Shown here piece after piece: positions 35,899 through 44,556 of a stretch of 64,000 bases of DNA; position 1 is the first letter of the stretch; the number at the start of each line of letters is the position of its first letter. Below the pieces are notes generated by a model that had not been told where the DNA came from, made no database searches, and worked only from the letters and a program-made list of their open reading frames with translations. Both the position numbers and the translations under genes were made by a program. The stretch covers positions 1 to 64,000 of the forward strand of contig JBHJGS010000036.1 in the NCBI GenBank assembly GCA_050331575.1, in the 5' to 3' direction. Origin of the DNA: JBHJGS01 sp050331575 (GTDB lineage: Bacteria; Pseudomonadota; Alphaproteobacteria; Sphingomonadales; Rhodothalassiaceae).

Positions 35899-37457
35899 AC
35901 TTCGCTTGGGTTTCGGTACGCGCGGCAGCAGGTTTGGTGTTGGCACACCGGCTACCCGGCTGGCCTTACAAGAAGGGTCAGTTGCTGACCGCCGAGCAGT
36001 GCCAGGCGTTGCGAGATGGCGGGGTTGAGACGGTGCAGGCCCTGCGTCTGGACCCCGGCGATGTTGGCGAGAATCTGGCCGCCGAAGCCGCCGCGGCCCG
36101 ACTGGCCCATGACTCGGTGCGGCTCGATCCCGCCACGGCCGGCCGGGTTGATCTGCGCGCCGCCCATGCCGGCCTGGTCCAGGTCGATGCCGGGCAGATC
36201 GATGCGCTGAACCGCCTGCATGAAGGGCTGACCGTTGCGACCTTGGCGCACGGGGCGATTGCCGCCCGCGGCCAGCGCGTCGCCACCGTCAAGGTCATTC
36301 CCTATGCGCTGCCCGACGCCGTGCTTGACCGCCTACCGGCCGCAGCGCCGGCGCTTCAGGTCGTGCCGTTTCGGGCCCGCGGCGTGTGCCTGATCCTCGG
36401 CACGGCTGCAGGACTGAAGGAGGCGCTGCACGACAAGGCTTGCCAACAAATCGCAGCACGGCTGGAGCAAGTCGGCCTGTATTTGAGCGAGGTCCGGCAG
36501 GTGCCGCATGAGACCGACGCCTTGCGCGCGGCCCTGGCTTCGACACGCGCACCGCTGATCTTGGTCCTTGGCGCCAGCGCCACCGCCGATCGCGCCGATG
36601 TCGCGCCTGCCGCGCTGGTGGCAGCCGGCGGCACGATCGCGCATTTCGGCATGCCGATGGATCCCGGCCATCTCATTCTCACCGGGCGGCTGGACGAGCG
36701 GCCGGTGCTGATCCTGCCCGGCTGTGCCCGATCCCCGGCCGCCAACGGCTTGGACCGGGTGCTGGCACGGCTGGCTGCCGACCTGCCAATCGGCTCGGAC
36801 TATCTGCAGTCGTTGGGCGTCGGCGGGCTCTTGAAGGCACCGCCCCCGCGCGTGCCCAAGCCCGAGCGCCCGGCGGCGATCCTGCTGGCGGCCGGCCAAT
36901 CGCGCCGCATGGGCGGCCCGGACAAGCTCGTGTTGCCGGTCAGCGGCCGAGCCATGGTGCGCCATGCAGCCGACAGTCTGGCTGCTGCCGGGTCCGATCC
37001 GATTGTTGCGGTGGTGGCCGATCGGCATGGCCCGGTTGCCGAAGCGCTGGCCGGAGTGCCGGGCTTGCAAGTGATGCACAATCCCGCGCCGGAGCGGGGC
37101 ATGGGGGCCTCTTTGGCCTTGGCGGCCGCCGCGGTGCCGCAGGACCGGCCGGTCTTCGTCGCTTTGGCAGACATGCCGAAGATCCGCCCGGACACATTGC
37201 AGCAACTCGCCGCACGCCTGGCCGGGATGCCGGCCGCTGGCATAGCGGTGCCCGTTTTCAGGGCTCAGCGCGGCCACCCGGTGCTGTTCGCGCCCCGGCA
37301 TCTGCCCGCCTTGCGCGCGCTGCACGGTGATCAGGGGGCGCGCGCGGTTTTGCAGGCGCATGCCGATGAAATCATCGCCGTCCCGGTCGACGATCCGGGC
37401 ATTCACCATGATATTGACGAGCCGGCGGCCTATCAGGCGCTGGTCGATGCGCCTTAA
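35895..37457 (+). CDS. Molybdopterin-binding/nucleotidyltransferase (MobA-like) fusion protein
   Basis: A 520-residue two-domain protein. The N-terminal about 325 residues form a MoeA/MogA-like molybdopterin-binding part (VGENLAAEAAAARLAHD, LILVLGASATADRADVAPAA, ILPGCARSPAANGLDRVLAR). From about 333 a MobA-like NTP transferase domain begins (AAILLAAGQSRRMGGPDKLV, FVALADMPKIRPDTL, GHPVLFAPRHL). It likely attaches CMP or GMP to the cofactor for a CoxL/XdhB-type enzyme. Last gene of the coxG-xdhC-xdhC unit. It meets recX tail to tail with 4 bp shared. Confidence 0.92.
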   Translation: MNFAWVSVRAAAGLVLAHRLPGWPYKKGQLLTAEQCQALRDGGVETVQALRLDPGDVGENLAAEAAAARLAHDSVRLDPATAGRVDLRAAHAGLVQVDAGQIDALNRLHEGLTVATLAHGAIAARGQRVATVKVIPYALPDAVLDRLPAAAPALQVVPFRARGVCLILGTAAGLKEALHDKACQQIAARLEQVGLYLSEVRQVPHETDALRAALASTRAPLILVLGASATADRADVAPAALVAAGGTIAHFGMPMDPGHLILTGRLDERPVLILPGCARSPAANGLDRVLARLAADLPIGSDYLQSLGVGGLLKAPPPRVPKPERPAAILLAAGQSRRMGGPDKLVLPVSGRAMVRHAADSLAAAGSDPIVAVVADRHGPVAEALAGVPGLQVMHNPAPERGMGASLALAAAAVPQDRPVFVALADMPKIRPDTLQQLAARLAGMPAAGIAVPVFRAQRGHPVLFAPRHLPALRALHGDQGARAVLQAHADEIIAVPVDDPGIHHDIDEPAAYQALVDAP

Positions 37458-38032
37458 TCCATCCCGTCTTCGCGCACCACCTCCAAAGCGTCCGGGTCCG
37501 AAGCCCTCAGCACGGCCTGCGCGATCTCATAGCCGATGCCGGCGCGGGCGAACACGCCAAGGGCGCGGCGCCACGCCGCGGCATCCTCCGGATCCAGCGG
37601 CACCGCGGCGAAGGGTCCTAAACGTTTGCGCCGTGCCAGGGCGATGGCCGCTTGCCAATCCGGACCGCCGGCGTCGGCGGCGGCGTGCGCCAAATTGGCC
37701 AGAACCGTCTGCACCACCGCCTCGGGCACACCACGGGCGGCCAAATCTTGTGCAATCCGGCGGGTTCCGGCGCCGCGGCGCATCAGGGTTTCGGCGCGCC
37801 CCTGGGCATAGGCCTGTTCGTCCAACAAGCCCAATTCCGCACAGCGCGCACACACCCGATCGATGCATGCCCGTGCGTCGGCATCGGGCGCGGCGCCATC
37901 CGCCGCGCGGCGCAGCTTGCGCTCCAGCACACGCGAGAGCCCGTGACGATTGGTGGCGTAGCGCGCCAGATGGTGGTACGCCGCGCGCAGCAGGCGCTGT
38001 TCGCTCATTCCGCTCATGGCCTGACCGGTCAT
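37454..38032 (-). CDS. recX: Regulatory protein RecX
   Basis: A 192-residue all-helical modulator of RecA. Conserved parts include HLARYATNRHGLSRVLERKL, LGLLDEQAYAQGRAETLMRR and GAGTRRIAQDLAARGVPEAV. The ATG at 38032 (MTGQAMSGMSEQ) has AAGGCGG before it. A longer open reading to 38131 would run into the divergent transporter gene. recA is not adjacent. Confidence 0.9.
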   Translation of the reverse strand: MTGQAMSGMSEQRLLRAAYHHLARYATNRHGLSRVLERKLRRAADGAAPDADARACIDRVCARCAELGLLDEQAYAQGRAETLMRRGAGTRRIAQDLAARGVPEAVVQTVLANLAHAAADAGGPDWQAAIALARRKRLGPFAAVPLDPEDAAAWRRALGVFARAGIGYEIAQAVLRASDPDALEVVREDGMD

Positions 38033-38055
38033 GCCGCCGCCTTGGAAAGGACGCA

Positions 38056-38949
38056 ATGGTCTTGGAACGCCAGCCTGAACCTGTGGATTATCTGGCGCTA
38101 CTCTCGCTCGCCATTCTGTGGGGATCGGCATTCTTGTTCATCGAACTGGCGCTGCGCAGCTTCGAGCCGTTGACGGTGGCCGGCGGCCGCATCGGCCTGG
38201 GCGCTCTCATGTTGCTGGGATTCGCCCTGATCAATCGCTCCTTGGGCGATATCAGCCGGCGCGATCTGGCCTATCTGGCCGCCGGCGGCCTGACCGGCTC
38301 GACCGTGCCGTTCGCCCTGGTGGCCTGGGGCCAGCAAGAGGTCACCAGCGCCACGGCTGCCATTTTGATCTCCTTCACCCCCATTGCCACCATGGTGTTG
38401 GGCCAGGTGATGACCCATGACGAGCGGATTACCTGGCACCGGCTGGGCGGAGCAGCACTGGGCATCGCCGGCGTGGCGGTGCTGGTCGGCGGACCGGGGC
38501 CAGGCACCAGCGCCTGGCGCATGCTGGCGATCGTGGTGGCGGCCAGTTGCTACGGGATCAGCGGGCTGTTGTTTCGGCGGGTGGAGCATTTGCGGCCCTC
38601 AGCGACCGCGGGGGCGTCGATGACCTGCGCCGCCGCGGTGATCGTGCCGGCGGCCCTGATTTTTGAGGACCCGTTGGCGGCGGATGCGCGCCTGGACGCA
38701 GTGCTTGCCGTGGCCGCCTTAGGCCTGCTGCCGACGGCGACAGCGACCATCATCATGGTGCGATTATTGTATCGCACCAGCGCAACTTTCGTCTCATTTA
38801 ACAATTTCTTGATCCCTGTCATGGGGTCGATCATGGGCGTGCTCATTCTGGACGAGTCTTTCACTGGCGTGCAGGCTGCGGGCCTAGCGTTCATTTTGGC
38901 CGGCCTGGCGCTGGCGAGACGACCGAGACGGCGGGCCAGGCTGGCCTGA
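38056..38949 (+). CDS. EamA-family (DMT superfamily) transporter
   Basis: A 297-residue inner-membrane protein with ten hydrophobic helices in two EamA repeats. The first begins YLALLSLAILWGSAFLFIEL; the second begins RMLAIVVAASCYGISGLLFR. The NNFLIPVMGSIMGVLIL and FTGVQAAGLAFILAGLAL ends are typical. It probably exports a small metabolite; substrate unknown. GGAAAGG lies before the ATG, 24 bp from the divergent recX start. Confidence 0.92.
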   Translation: MVLERQPEPVDYLALLSLAILWGSAFLFIELALRSFEPLTVAGGRIGLGALMLLGFALINRSLGDISRRDLAYLAAGGLTGSTVPFALVAWGQQEVTSATAAILISFTPIATMVLGQVMTHDERITWHRLGGAALGIAGVAVLVGGPGPGTSAWRMLAIVVAASCYGISGLLFRRVEHLRPSATAGASMTCAAAVIVPAALIFEDPLAADARLDAVLAVAALGLLPTATATIIMVRLLYRTSATFVSFNNFLIPVMGSIMGVLILDESFTGVQAAGLAFILAGLALARRPRRRARLA

Positions 38950-39269
38950 ACATAGTTTACGTGAAATTTGAATGACAGCCGCGAAAGCAGCGCGAATCCG
39001 GCTCCAGCGGCGTCTCACGCGCCTGTTAGCGGCTGGCGAAGAGGGCGAACAGACAGGGAGAAATGGCTTGCACGGGGTTAAGGCAATCGGTAAGGGACCG
39101 GTTAGCGCAGGCCGGGGCTTTTGGCCCTGGCACTGGGGTTTTGTTGCGATAGGACAGAAAATGACAGCCTGCGCCGCCCCGTTCGGTTCATTGCTGGTCT
39201 AGGTATAGGCGGGCACGCTGTGAGGCCGCACGCAATGGACAGGATGCGGGCTCGTTCGCGCGCCCGGGC
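38950..39269. other. Gene-free stretch before the sphingolipid locus
   Basis: About 320 bp. It should carry the promoter of the acyl-ACP synthetase operon. No convincing -35/-10 pair, repeat or small gene was found. Confidence 0.5.
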
Positions 39270-41132
39270 ATGGCTGCACGACAACAACTATTCGACGGAC
39301 GCATGGTAGTTTCCCAACAAGATGTCCTAGGCACACCCACGATCGACAGTCTGCCGCGCCGCTTCGCGGACTTCGATACGTTGGTGGATGCACTTGAGTA
39401 TGCCGCTGAAGGTGTGCGCGGGATCAATATCTTCACGCCGCGTGGGGCTCTGGCCGCCAGCCTGACATATGCGCAGTTGCGCGACCGGGCCGAGGCGCTG
39501 GGCCGCCGGCTAACCGCGTTCGGCGTGGCCAAGGGTGATCGCGTGGCGTTGATCGCCGAGACCAGCGCCGACTTCGTCATCGCCTTTTTGGGCTGCCAGT
39601 ACGCGTCGGTTCTGCCGGTGCCGCTGCCGCTGCCGACCAGCTTCGGCGGCCGGGATGGCTATGTTGGGCAATTGCATCAGCAGATGAAGAGTTGCGGCGC
39701 AGCGATGCTGATCGGTCCGGCGGCCATGGCGGATTTGACCGAGGATGCCGGCCGCGGGCTGGATCTGCGCTTCAACGGCGCCCTGGAGGCCTTCGAAGCC
39801 CGGCAGCCGGCGGTCGGCGCGCTGGCGCTGCCGAGCCGGAACGATCTGGCTTATCTGCAATATTCCTCCGGCAGCACGCGCTTCCCCCATGGCATCGAGG
39901 TGACGCACCGGTCGCTTTTGGCCAATTGCCGCGGTCAGGCGCTGGATGGCGTGCAGCTTGTCGAGGACGACCGTAATATTTCGTGGCTGCCGTTTTACCA
40001 CGACATGGGCCTGGTCGGATCGTTGCTGACACCGCTGACCAATCAGGTGTCCGCGGATTATCTGGCGACGGAAGATTTCGCCCGCCGGCCTCTGCAATGG
40101 CTGCGCCTGATTGACCGCAATCGCGGGACCATCTCCTACAGCCCCACCTTCGGCTACGATATTTGCGCCCGGCGCCTGCGCGGCAGCGAGCCGCTGGATC
40201 TTTCCTGCTGGCGCGTCGCCGGCATCGGTGGCGACATGATCCGGCCTGATGTTATGCGGGAATTCTATAAGAGCTTCGCGCCTTATGGCTTCCGGGCGAC
40301 CACCTTTGTGCCCAGCTATGGCCTGGCCGAATGCACCCTGGCGGTTAGCTTTGCCCCGCTGAGCACCGGCATCGAAGTGGATTTGGTGGAAGAGGATGTG
40401 CTGGCCGGCGACCGGGCCTCCCGCCGGATCAACGGCCGCAACGGCCATGGCCGCATCAACGGTCACGGTGCGCCCTACAAGCTGAATGGGGCGGGCGGTA
40501 TCAACGGGCACCACAATGGCAATGGCAATGGCCATGCGCGCCTGCGCGAGGTGGTGAATTGCGGCAAACCGCTACCGGAATATCAGATCGAAATCCGCGA
40601 TGAGGATGGCGCGGTCTTGAACGACCGCGAAATCGGCCGCGTGTTTGTGCGCGGTGAAAGCGTTATGCGCGGCTATTTCGGCGATCCGGCGGCAACCCGT
40701 CAGGTGCTGTCGGTGGACGGCTGGCTGGACACGGGCGATATGGGCTACTGGTTCAAGGGCAGCCTGTATCTGGTCGGCCGCGCCAAGGATATGATCATCG
40801 TCAACGGGCGCAATCATTGGCCGCAGGATATCGAATGGGCCGCTGAACAAGTCCCCGGGATCCGCAGCGGCGATATTGCGGCAATTTCTGTGCCCGGCCG
40901 GGATGCCGAGGAAATTCCAACCGTTCTGGTGCAATGCCGTCTGCGCGATGCCGCGGACCGTGCGGACTTCGCCCGCATGATCCGGACCCAGATTCTCAAT
41001 GCCACGGGCATCGTCTGCCATATTGAACTGATCCCGCCGCGGACCTTGCCGCGCACGTCGTCCGGCAAGCTCAGTCGGTCGAAGGCGCGGGCGCAATATC
41101 TGGCCGGCGGCTTGACGGCTCTTGCCGGCTGA
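39270..41132 (+). CDS. aasR: Fatty acyl-AMP ligase / acyl-ACP synthetase of the ceramide pathway
   Basis: An adenylating enzyme of 620 residues that most likely loads a fatty acid onto the carrier protein encoded downstream. Motifs: LQYSSGSTRFPHGIEVTHRS (phosphate-binding), PSYGLAECTLAVSF, WLDTGDMGYW and GRAKDMIIVNGRNHWPQD. The fold is of the fatty acyl-AMP ligase type. A run rich in Asn, Gly and His (about residues 388-428) is inserted just before the C-terminal subdomain. A later ATG at 39303 is possible. The gene symbol follows the Caulobacter ceramide gene, by neighbourhood. Confidence 0.85.
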   Translation: MAARQQLFDGRMVVSQQDVLGTPTIDSLPRRFADFDTLVDALEYAAEGVRGINIFTPRGALAASLTYAQLRDRAEALGRRLTAFGVAKGDRVALIAETSADFVIAFLGCQYASVLPVPLPLPTSFGGRDGYVGQLHQQMKSCGAAMLIGPAAMADLTEDAGRGLDLRFNGALEAFEARQPAVGALALPSRNDLAYLQYSSGSTRFPHGIEVTHRSLLANCRGQALDGVQLVEDDRNISWLPFYHDMGLVGSLLTPLTNQVSADYLATEDFARRPLQWLRLIDRNRGTISYSPTFGYDICARRLRGSEPLDLSCWRVAGIGGDMIRPDVMREFYKSFAPYGFRATTFVPSYGLAECTLAVSFAPLSTGIEVDLVEEDVLAGDRASRRINGRNGHGRINGHGAPYKLNGAGGINGHHNGNGNGHARLREVVNCGKPLPEYQIEIRDEDGAVLNDREIGRVFVRGESVMRGYFGDPAATRQVLSVDGWLDTGDMGYWFKGSLYLVGRAKDMIIVNGRNHWPQDIEWAAEQVPGIRSGDIAAISVPGRDAEEIPTVLVQCRLRDAADRADFARMIRTQILNATGIVCHIELIPPRTLPRTSSGKLSRSKARAQYLAGGLTALAG

Positions 41133-42093
41133 GCCCGCCCCGCCCCCGCTTCAACCCGGCGACCGTATTGCCCTGACCGGTGCGACGGGGTTTCTCGGCG
41201 GCTATGTGATGGATGCGCTGCTGGCGGCGGGCTTGCAACTCACCGCCTTGGCGCGCCGACCGCAGCCGGAGCGCGCCGGCGTGCGCTGGGTTGAGGGCCA
41301 TATCAATGATCAGCAGGCATTGATCGAGTTGGTCCGCGATGCCCATGGCCTGATCCATGCCGCCGGGATCGTTCAGGCTCGACGGAAAGTCGATTTTCTG
41401 GTCACCAATATGGGCGGCACGGCCCGGCTGGCCTTAACGGCGAGCATCGCTGAGGCGCCGGTGCGCCGCGCCATCCTGATCTCCAGCCTGGCCGCGCGGG
41501 AGCCGCGGCTGAGCGCCTACGCCGCCAGCAAGCGGGCGGCAGAGCATATCTGGCACACGCTGCCGGAGGCGACCCGCAGCGTCATTGTGCGGCCACCGGC
41601 GATCTACGGCCCCGGCGACACCCAGGTGATCAAGCTGATCGAAGCCGCACAGCGCGGCTGGCTGCCCGCCCCGGCTGGACGCAATGCCCGCTTCTCGCTG
41701 ATCCACGCCGCCGACGTCGCCGCGGCCACCGTGGCCCTGCTGACAGCGCACGAGCTGCCCGAGGCCCCGGTGGAACTGTCCGACCCGACCGAGACCGGCT
41801 ATTCCATGGACGAGGTGGCCGGCCTGATCGGCGCGCGGATCGGCCAACGGCCTCGGCTGATCCCGCTGCCACGCTGGCTGGTGCGCCTGGCCGGATTGGC
41901 CAATGAAACCGCCGGGCTGATCCGGGGTCGCACCGTGTTTTTCACCCACGGCAAGGCGCGGGAAGTCACGCACAAGGATTGGGTCGCACAGGCGCCGGGC
42001 AATCGCGCCATCCACGGCTGGCAGCCCAGGATCGATCTGTCCGCCGGGCTTGACACCATCACAGACGAGACAACCGGCCAGAAGCGGCCTTGA
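41122..42093 (+). CDS. cerR: NAD(P)-dependent epimerase/reductase, candidate ceramide reductase
   Basis: A 323-residue extended short-chain dehydrogenase. The cofactor motif IALTGATGFLGGYVMDALLA is near residue 17, and catalytic Ser and Tyr-x3-Lys are in LISSLAAREPRLSAYAASKR. In Caulobacter a protein of this type beside spt reduces the keto group of the sphingoid product. The start is a TTG at 41122 overlapping the end of the ligase gene by 11 bp; no better start fits. Confidence 0.82.
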   Translation: MPAEPAPPPLQPGDRIALTGATGFLGGYVMDALLAAGLQLTALARRPQPERAGVRWVEGHINDQQALIELVRDAHGLIHAAGIVQARRKVDFLVTNMGGTARLALTASIAEAPVRRAILISSLAAREPRLSAYAASKRAAEHIWHTLPEATRSVIVRPPAIYGPGDTQVIKLIEAAQRGWLPAPAGRNARFSLIHAADVAAATVALLTAHELPEAPVELSDPTETGYSMDEVAGLIGARIGQRPRLIPLPRWLVRLAGLANETAGLIRGRTVFFTHGKAREVTHKDWVAQAPGNRAIHGWQPRIDLSAGLDTITDETTGQKRP

Positions 42094-42226
42094 CCAAATG
42101 CGACGCTTCATGGTTTTGAGACGGCTTGGTCCTGCCGGGCGAGGTTCAAGCCCTCCGCCCGACCTTCTGAAGCGCCTGGCCTATGCGGTGCGGACGCCTC
42201 AGCCCCGTTCCTGGCACGGAAGCCCA

Positions 42227-42487
42227 ATGACCCAAAACAGCGTCGACACCGAAACGGTCTATCAGCGCATCTGTACGCTCATCGAGCCGTTTAACCGCAA
42301 GGGCGTGCCTTTAACACCGCAGACCACCTTCGCTGGGGATTTGGACCTGGACTCGCTGACGGTGATGGACCTGGTGGCAGCGATCGAGGATGAATTTGAT
42401 ATTGTGCTGCCGATCAACCGCCTGCCCAATCTGGAAACCATCCAGCAGGTCGCCGAAGAGGTCGCAGCGATTGTAAGGGCACGCTGA
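42227..42487 (+). CDS. Acyl carrier protein of the sphingolipid locus
   Basis: An 86-residue carrier with the phosphopantetheine site at Ser43 (AGDLDLDSLTVMDLVAAIED). It lies between the reductase and serine palmitoyltransferase genes and 1 bp before the latter, so it probably presents the acyl chain to Spt, in place of acyl-CoA. The 133 bp upstream hold no other gene. Confidence 0.92.
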   Translation: MTQNSVDTETVYQRICTLIEPFNRKGVPLTPQTTFAGDLDLDSLTVMDLVAAIEDEFDIVLPINRLPNLETIQQVAEEVAAIVRAR

Positions 42488-42488
42488 T

Positions 42489-43718
42489 ATGGACCTGTTC
42501 TCGAAATTCGATCCGATTTTGGATGAGCGCGAGACCCTGCTGGCCGATGGCGGCACCGATCCGTTCCAGATCGTCATGGACGAGGTTGTGTCCGAGACCG
42601 AGGCGGTGATCAACGGCCGCCGCACCATCCTGGTCGGCACCTATAATTATATGGGCATGACCTTCCACCCTGAGGTGATCGCCGCGGGCAAGCAGGCGTT
42701 CGACGACTATGGCACCGGCACCACCGGCAGCCGCGTGTTCAACGGCACCTATCGCGGGCACAAGGAGTTGGAAGAGGCCCTCAAGGCGTTTTACGGCACC
42801 GCCCATGCCATGGTGTTCTCCACCGGCTATCTGGCCAATCTGGGCATCTGCTCCACCTTGACCGGCCGCGGCGACTATATCCTGATCGACGCGGACAGCC
42901 ACGCCAGCATCTATGACGGCTGCGCCATGGGCCAGGCCGATGTCGTGCGCTTCAAGCACAACAGTGCGGAGGATCTGGCCAAGCGCCTGCGCCGGCTGCC
43001 GCCGGATGCAGGCAAATTGGTGGTGCTGGAAGGCGTCTATTCCATGTTGGGCGACCGTGCCCCATTGAAGGAATTGGTGCCGGCGGCCAAGCAGGCTGGC
43101 GCCATGGTTCTGGTGGACGAAGCCCATGCCATGGGCTTCATCGGAGACAATGGCCGCGGCGTCACCGAGGCGGAGGGCGTGGAGGACCAGGTCGATTTCG
43201 TGCTCGGCACCTTTTCCAAGAGCGTCGGCACGGTGGGCGGCTTCTGCGTCTCCAACCATCCGAAATTCGAGGTGCTGCGGCTGGTCTGCCGGCCGTATAT
43301 CTTCACAGCGTCGCTGCCGCCCTCGGTCGTCGCCAGCGCCAAATGCTCGATTGATCTTTTGTCCGGCCAATCGGATCGGCGGGCGCGTCTATGGGCCAAT
43401 TCCCGCCGGCTGCATGCTGGCCTGAAGGCCGCCGGCTTCACGCTCGGCACCGCAGACCCTGAGAGCGCCATCCTGGCCGTGGTGATGCCGGACATGGCCA
43501 CCGCCTTCGCTATGTGGCAGGCCCTGATCGGCCTGGGCGTCTATGTGAATGTCGCACGCCCGCCGGCAACGCCCATGGGCATGGTGCTGCTGCGCTGCAG
43601 CCTGTGCGCGTCCCACACGCCAGACCAGGTGGACACCATTTTGGAGCGCTTTCAGGCAGCCGCCGCGCAGGCCGGTCTGGAGCTCAGCGCACCCCGCCGC
43701 GTCTCCGCAGCTGAATGA
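42489..43718 (+). CDS. spt: Serine palmitoyltransferase (alpha-oxoamine synthase)
   Basis: Condenses serine with an acyl thioester to 3-ketosphinganine, the first step of sphingolipid synthesis. The 409-residue PLP enzyme has GTGTTGSRVFNGTYRGHKEL, the stacking His138 (LIDADSHASIYDG), Asp210 (VLVDEAHAMGF) and the PLP lysine Lys244 (GTFSKSVGTVGG). Other family members (KBL, BioF, HemA) are less likely given the ACP, acyl-ligase and GNAT neighbours. Its end overlaps the convergent next gene by 35 bp. Confidence 0.92.
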   Translation: MDLFSKFDPILDERETLLADGGTDPFQIVMDEVVSETEAVINGRRTILVGTYNYMGMTFHPEVIAAGKQAFDDYGTGTTGSRVFNGTYRGHKELEEALKAFYGTAHAMVFSTGYLANLGICSTLTGRGDYILIDADSHASIYDGCAMGQADVVRFKHNSAEDLAKRLRRLPPDAGKLVVLEGVYSMLGDRAPLKELVPAAKQAGAMVLVDEAHAMGFIGDNGRGVTEAEGVEDQVDFVLGTFSKSVGTVGGFCVSNHPKFEVLRLVCRPYIFTASLPPSVVASAKCSIDLLSGQSDRRARLWANSRRLHAGLKAAGFTLGTADPESAILAVVMPDMATAFAMWQALIGLGVYVNVARPPATPMGMVLLRCSLCASHTPDQVDTILERFQAAAAQAGLELSAPRRVSAAE

Positions 43719-44556
43719 ACAGGCCGATACCGGCCAGCACCGGCAACCGGCGCATCCACGGCCGAATGATGACCTGCTCGCCGCTGTGCCGGGCGATCTT
43801 CCAGGCCAGATAGTCCAGCCCCATTTGCACCGTCGCCGCGGCCTTGATCAGGTGCACAAGATGCCGAAGCCGGCCCAGCCGCCGGCGCCACGCCCAGCGA
43901 TCGGTCCGCGCCGGCTGCAACGGCTGCGCCGCCCGCTGGCCGAGAGCGGCCTGCAACCGACGGTAATGCAGCGGCTCAGCGGTGATTAGCCGGCCGGGCT
44001 GGTCGGCGCGCTCGGCCCGCCATTCGCAGGCATAACAGGCCGCCAAGCCCGCCTGCCACGGATCGGGCGCCGCCAAGTCCGCCGCAGCCGTCCAGAAACG
44101 GTCTGCGCACACGGCCAACCCGTCCTCCATATCGGCACGCGCTGACTCCGCCAGCACGATCAGGCGGCACGGCTGCACCAGCCGACCCCAAAGCGACGGC
44201 AGAAAAGCCTGGGACAGGGCCTGGAACTGCCGAAGCGACAGGATCGCCACCTTCGCTCGCAGCCGCTGTCCGGCATGTTCTGTGGTGTGGAAATAGATGG
44301 TCGGCGGCAGCCAGGCGTGCCACGCCCGCCGCAGCGGCTGACCCGGCCAAAGTGAGCGCCAATCCCCAACCACCACATAGAAATCGGCAATGGCCTCGGG
44401 GTCGGCTCCGGTGCGCAGCCAGGAGCCGTAATGGATCAGGGCGACAGCTGCTGGAAACCGCTTCGCGAGACTGTCGCAAAGGGCGGTCACGGCGGGATCG
44501 ACCGGTCGGGCCGCCGCCGCGGCTATAACGCCACGAAGCGCAGGGTCGGGCCGCAT
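43684..44556 (-). CDS. Nucleotidyltransferase-like protein of the sphingolipid locus
   Basis: A 290-residue protein, not firmly recognised. The stretch VALIHYGSWLRTGADPEAIA then DFYVVVGDWRSL looks like the GS-x-D/D-x-D core of a minimal nucleotidyltransferase. A hydrophobic C-terminus ends in basic residues (LFIQLRRRGGVR). Its start lies inside the lipid kinase gene (34-bp overlap), so the two are coupled. A role in adding or carrying a ceramide head group is inferred only from position; Caulobacter has head-group genes beside spt. Confidence 0.6.
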   Translation of the reverse strand: MRPDPALRGVIAAAAARPVDPAVTALCDSLAKRFPAAVALIHYGSWLRTGADPEAIADFYVVVGDWRSLWPGQPLRRAWHAWLPPTIYFHTTEHAGQRLRAKVAILSLRQFQALSQAFLPSLWGRLVQPCRLIVLAESARADMEDGLAVCADRFWTAAADLAAPDPWQAGLAACYACEWRAERADQPGRLITAEPLHYRRLQAALGQRAAQPLQPARTDRWAWRRRLGRLRHLVHLIKAAATVQMGLDYLAWKIARHSGEQVIIRPWMRRLPVLAGIGLFIQLRRRGGVR

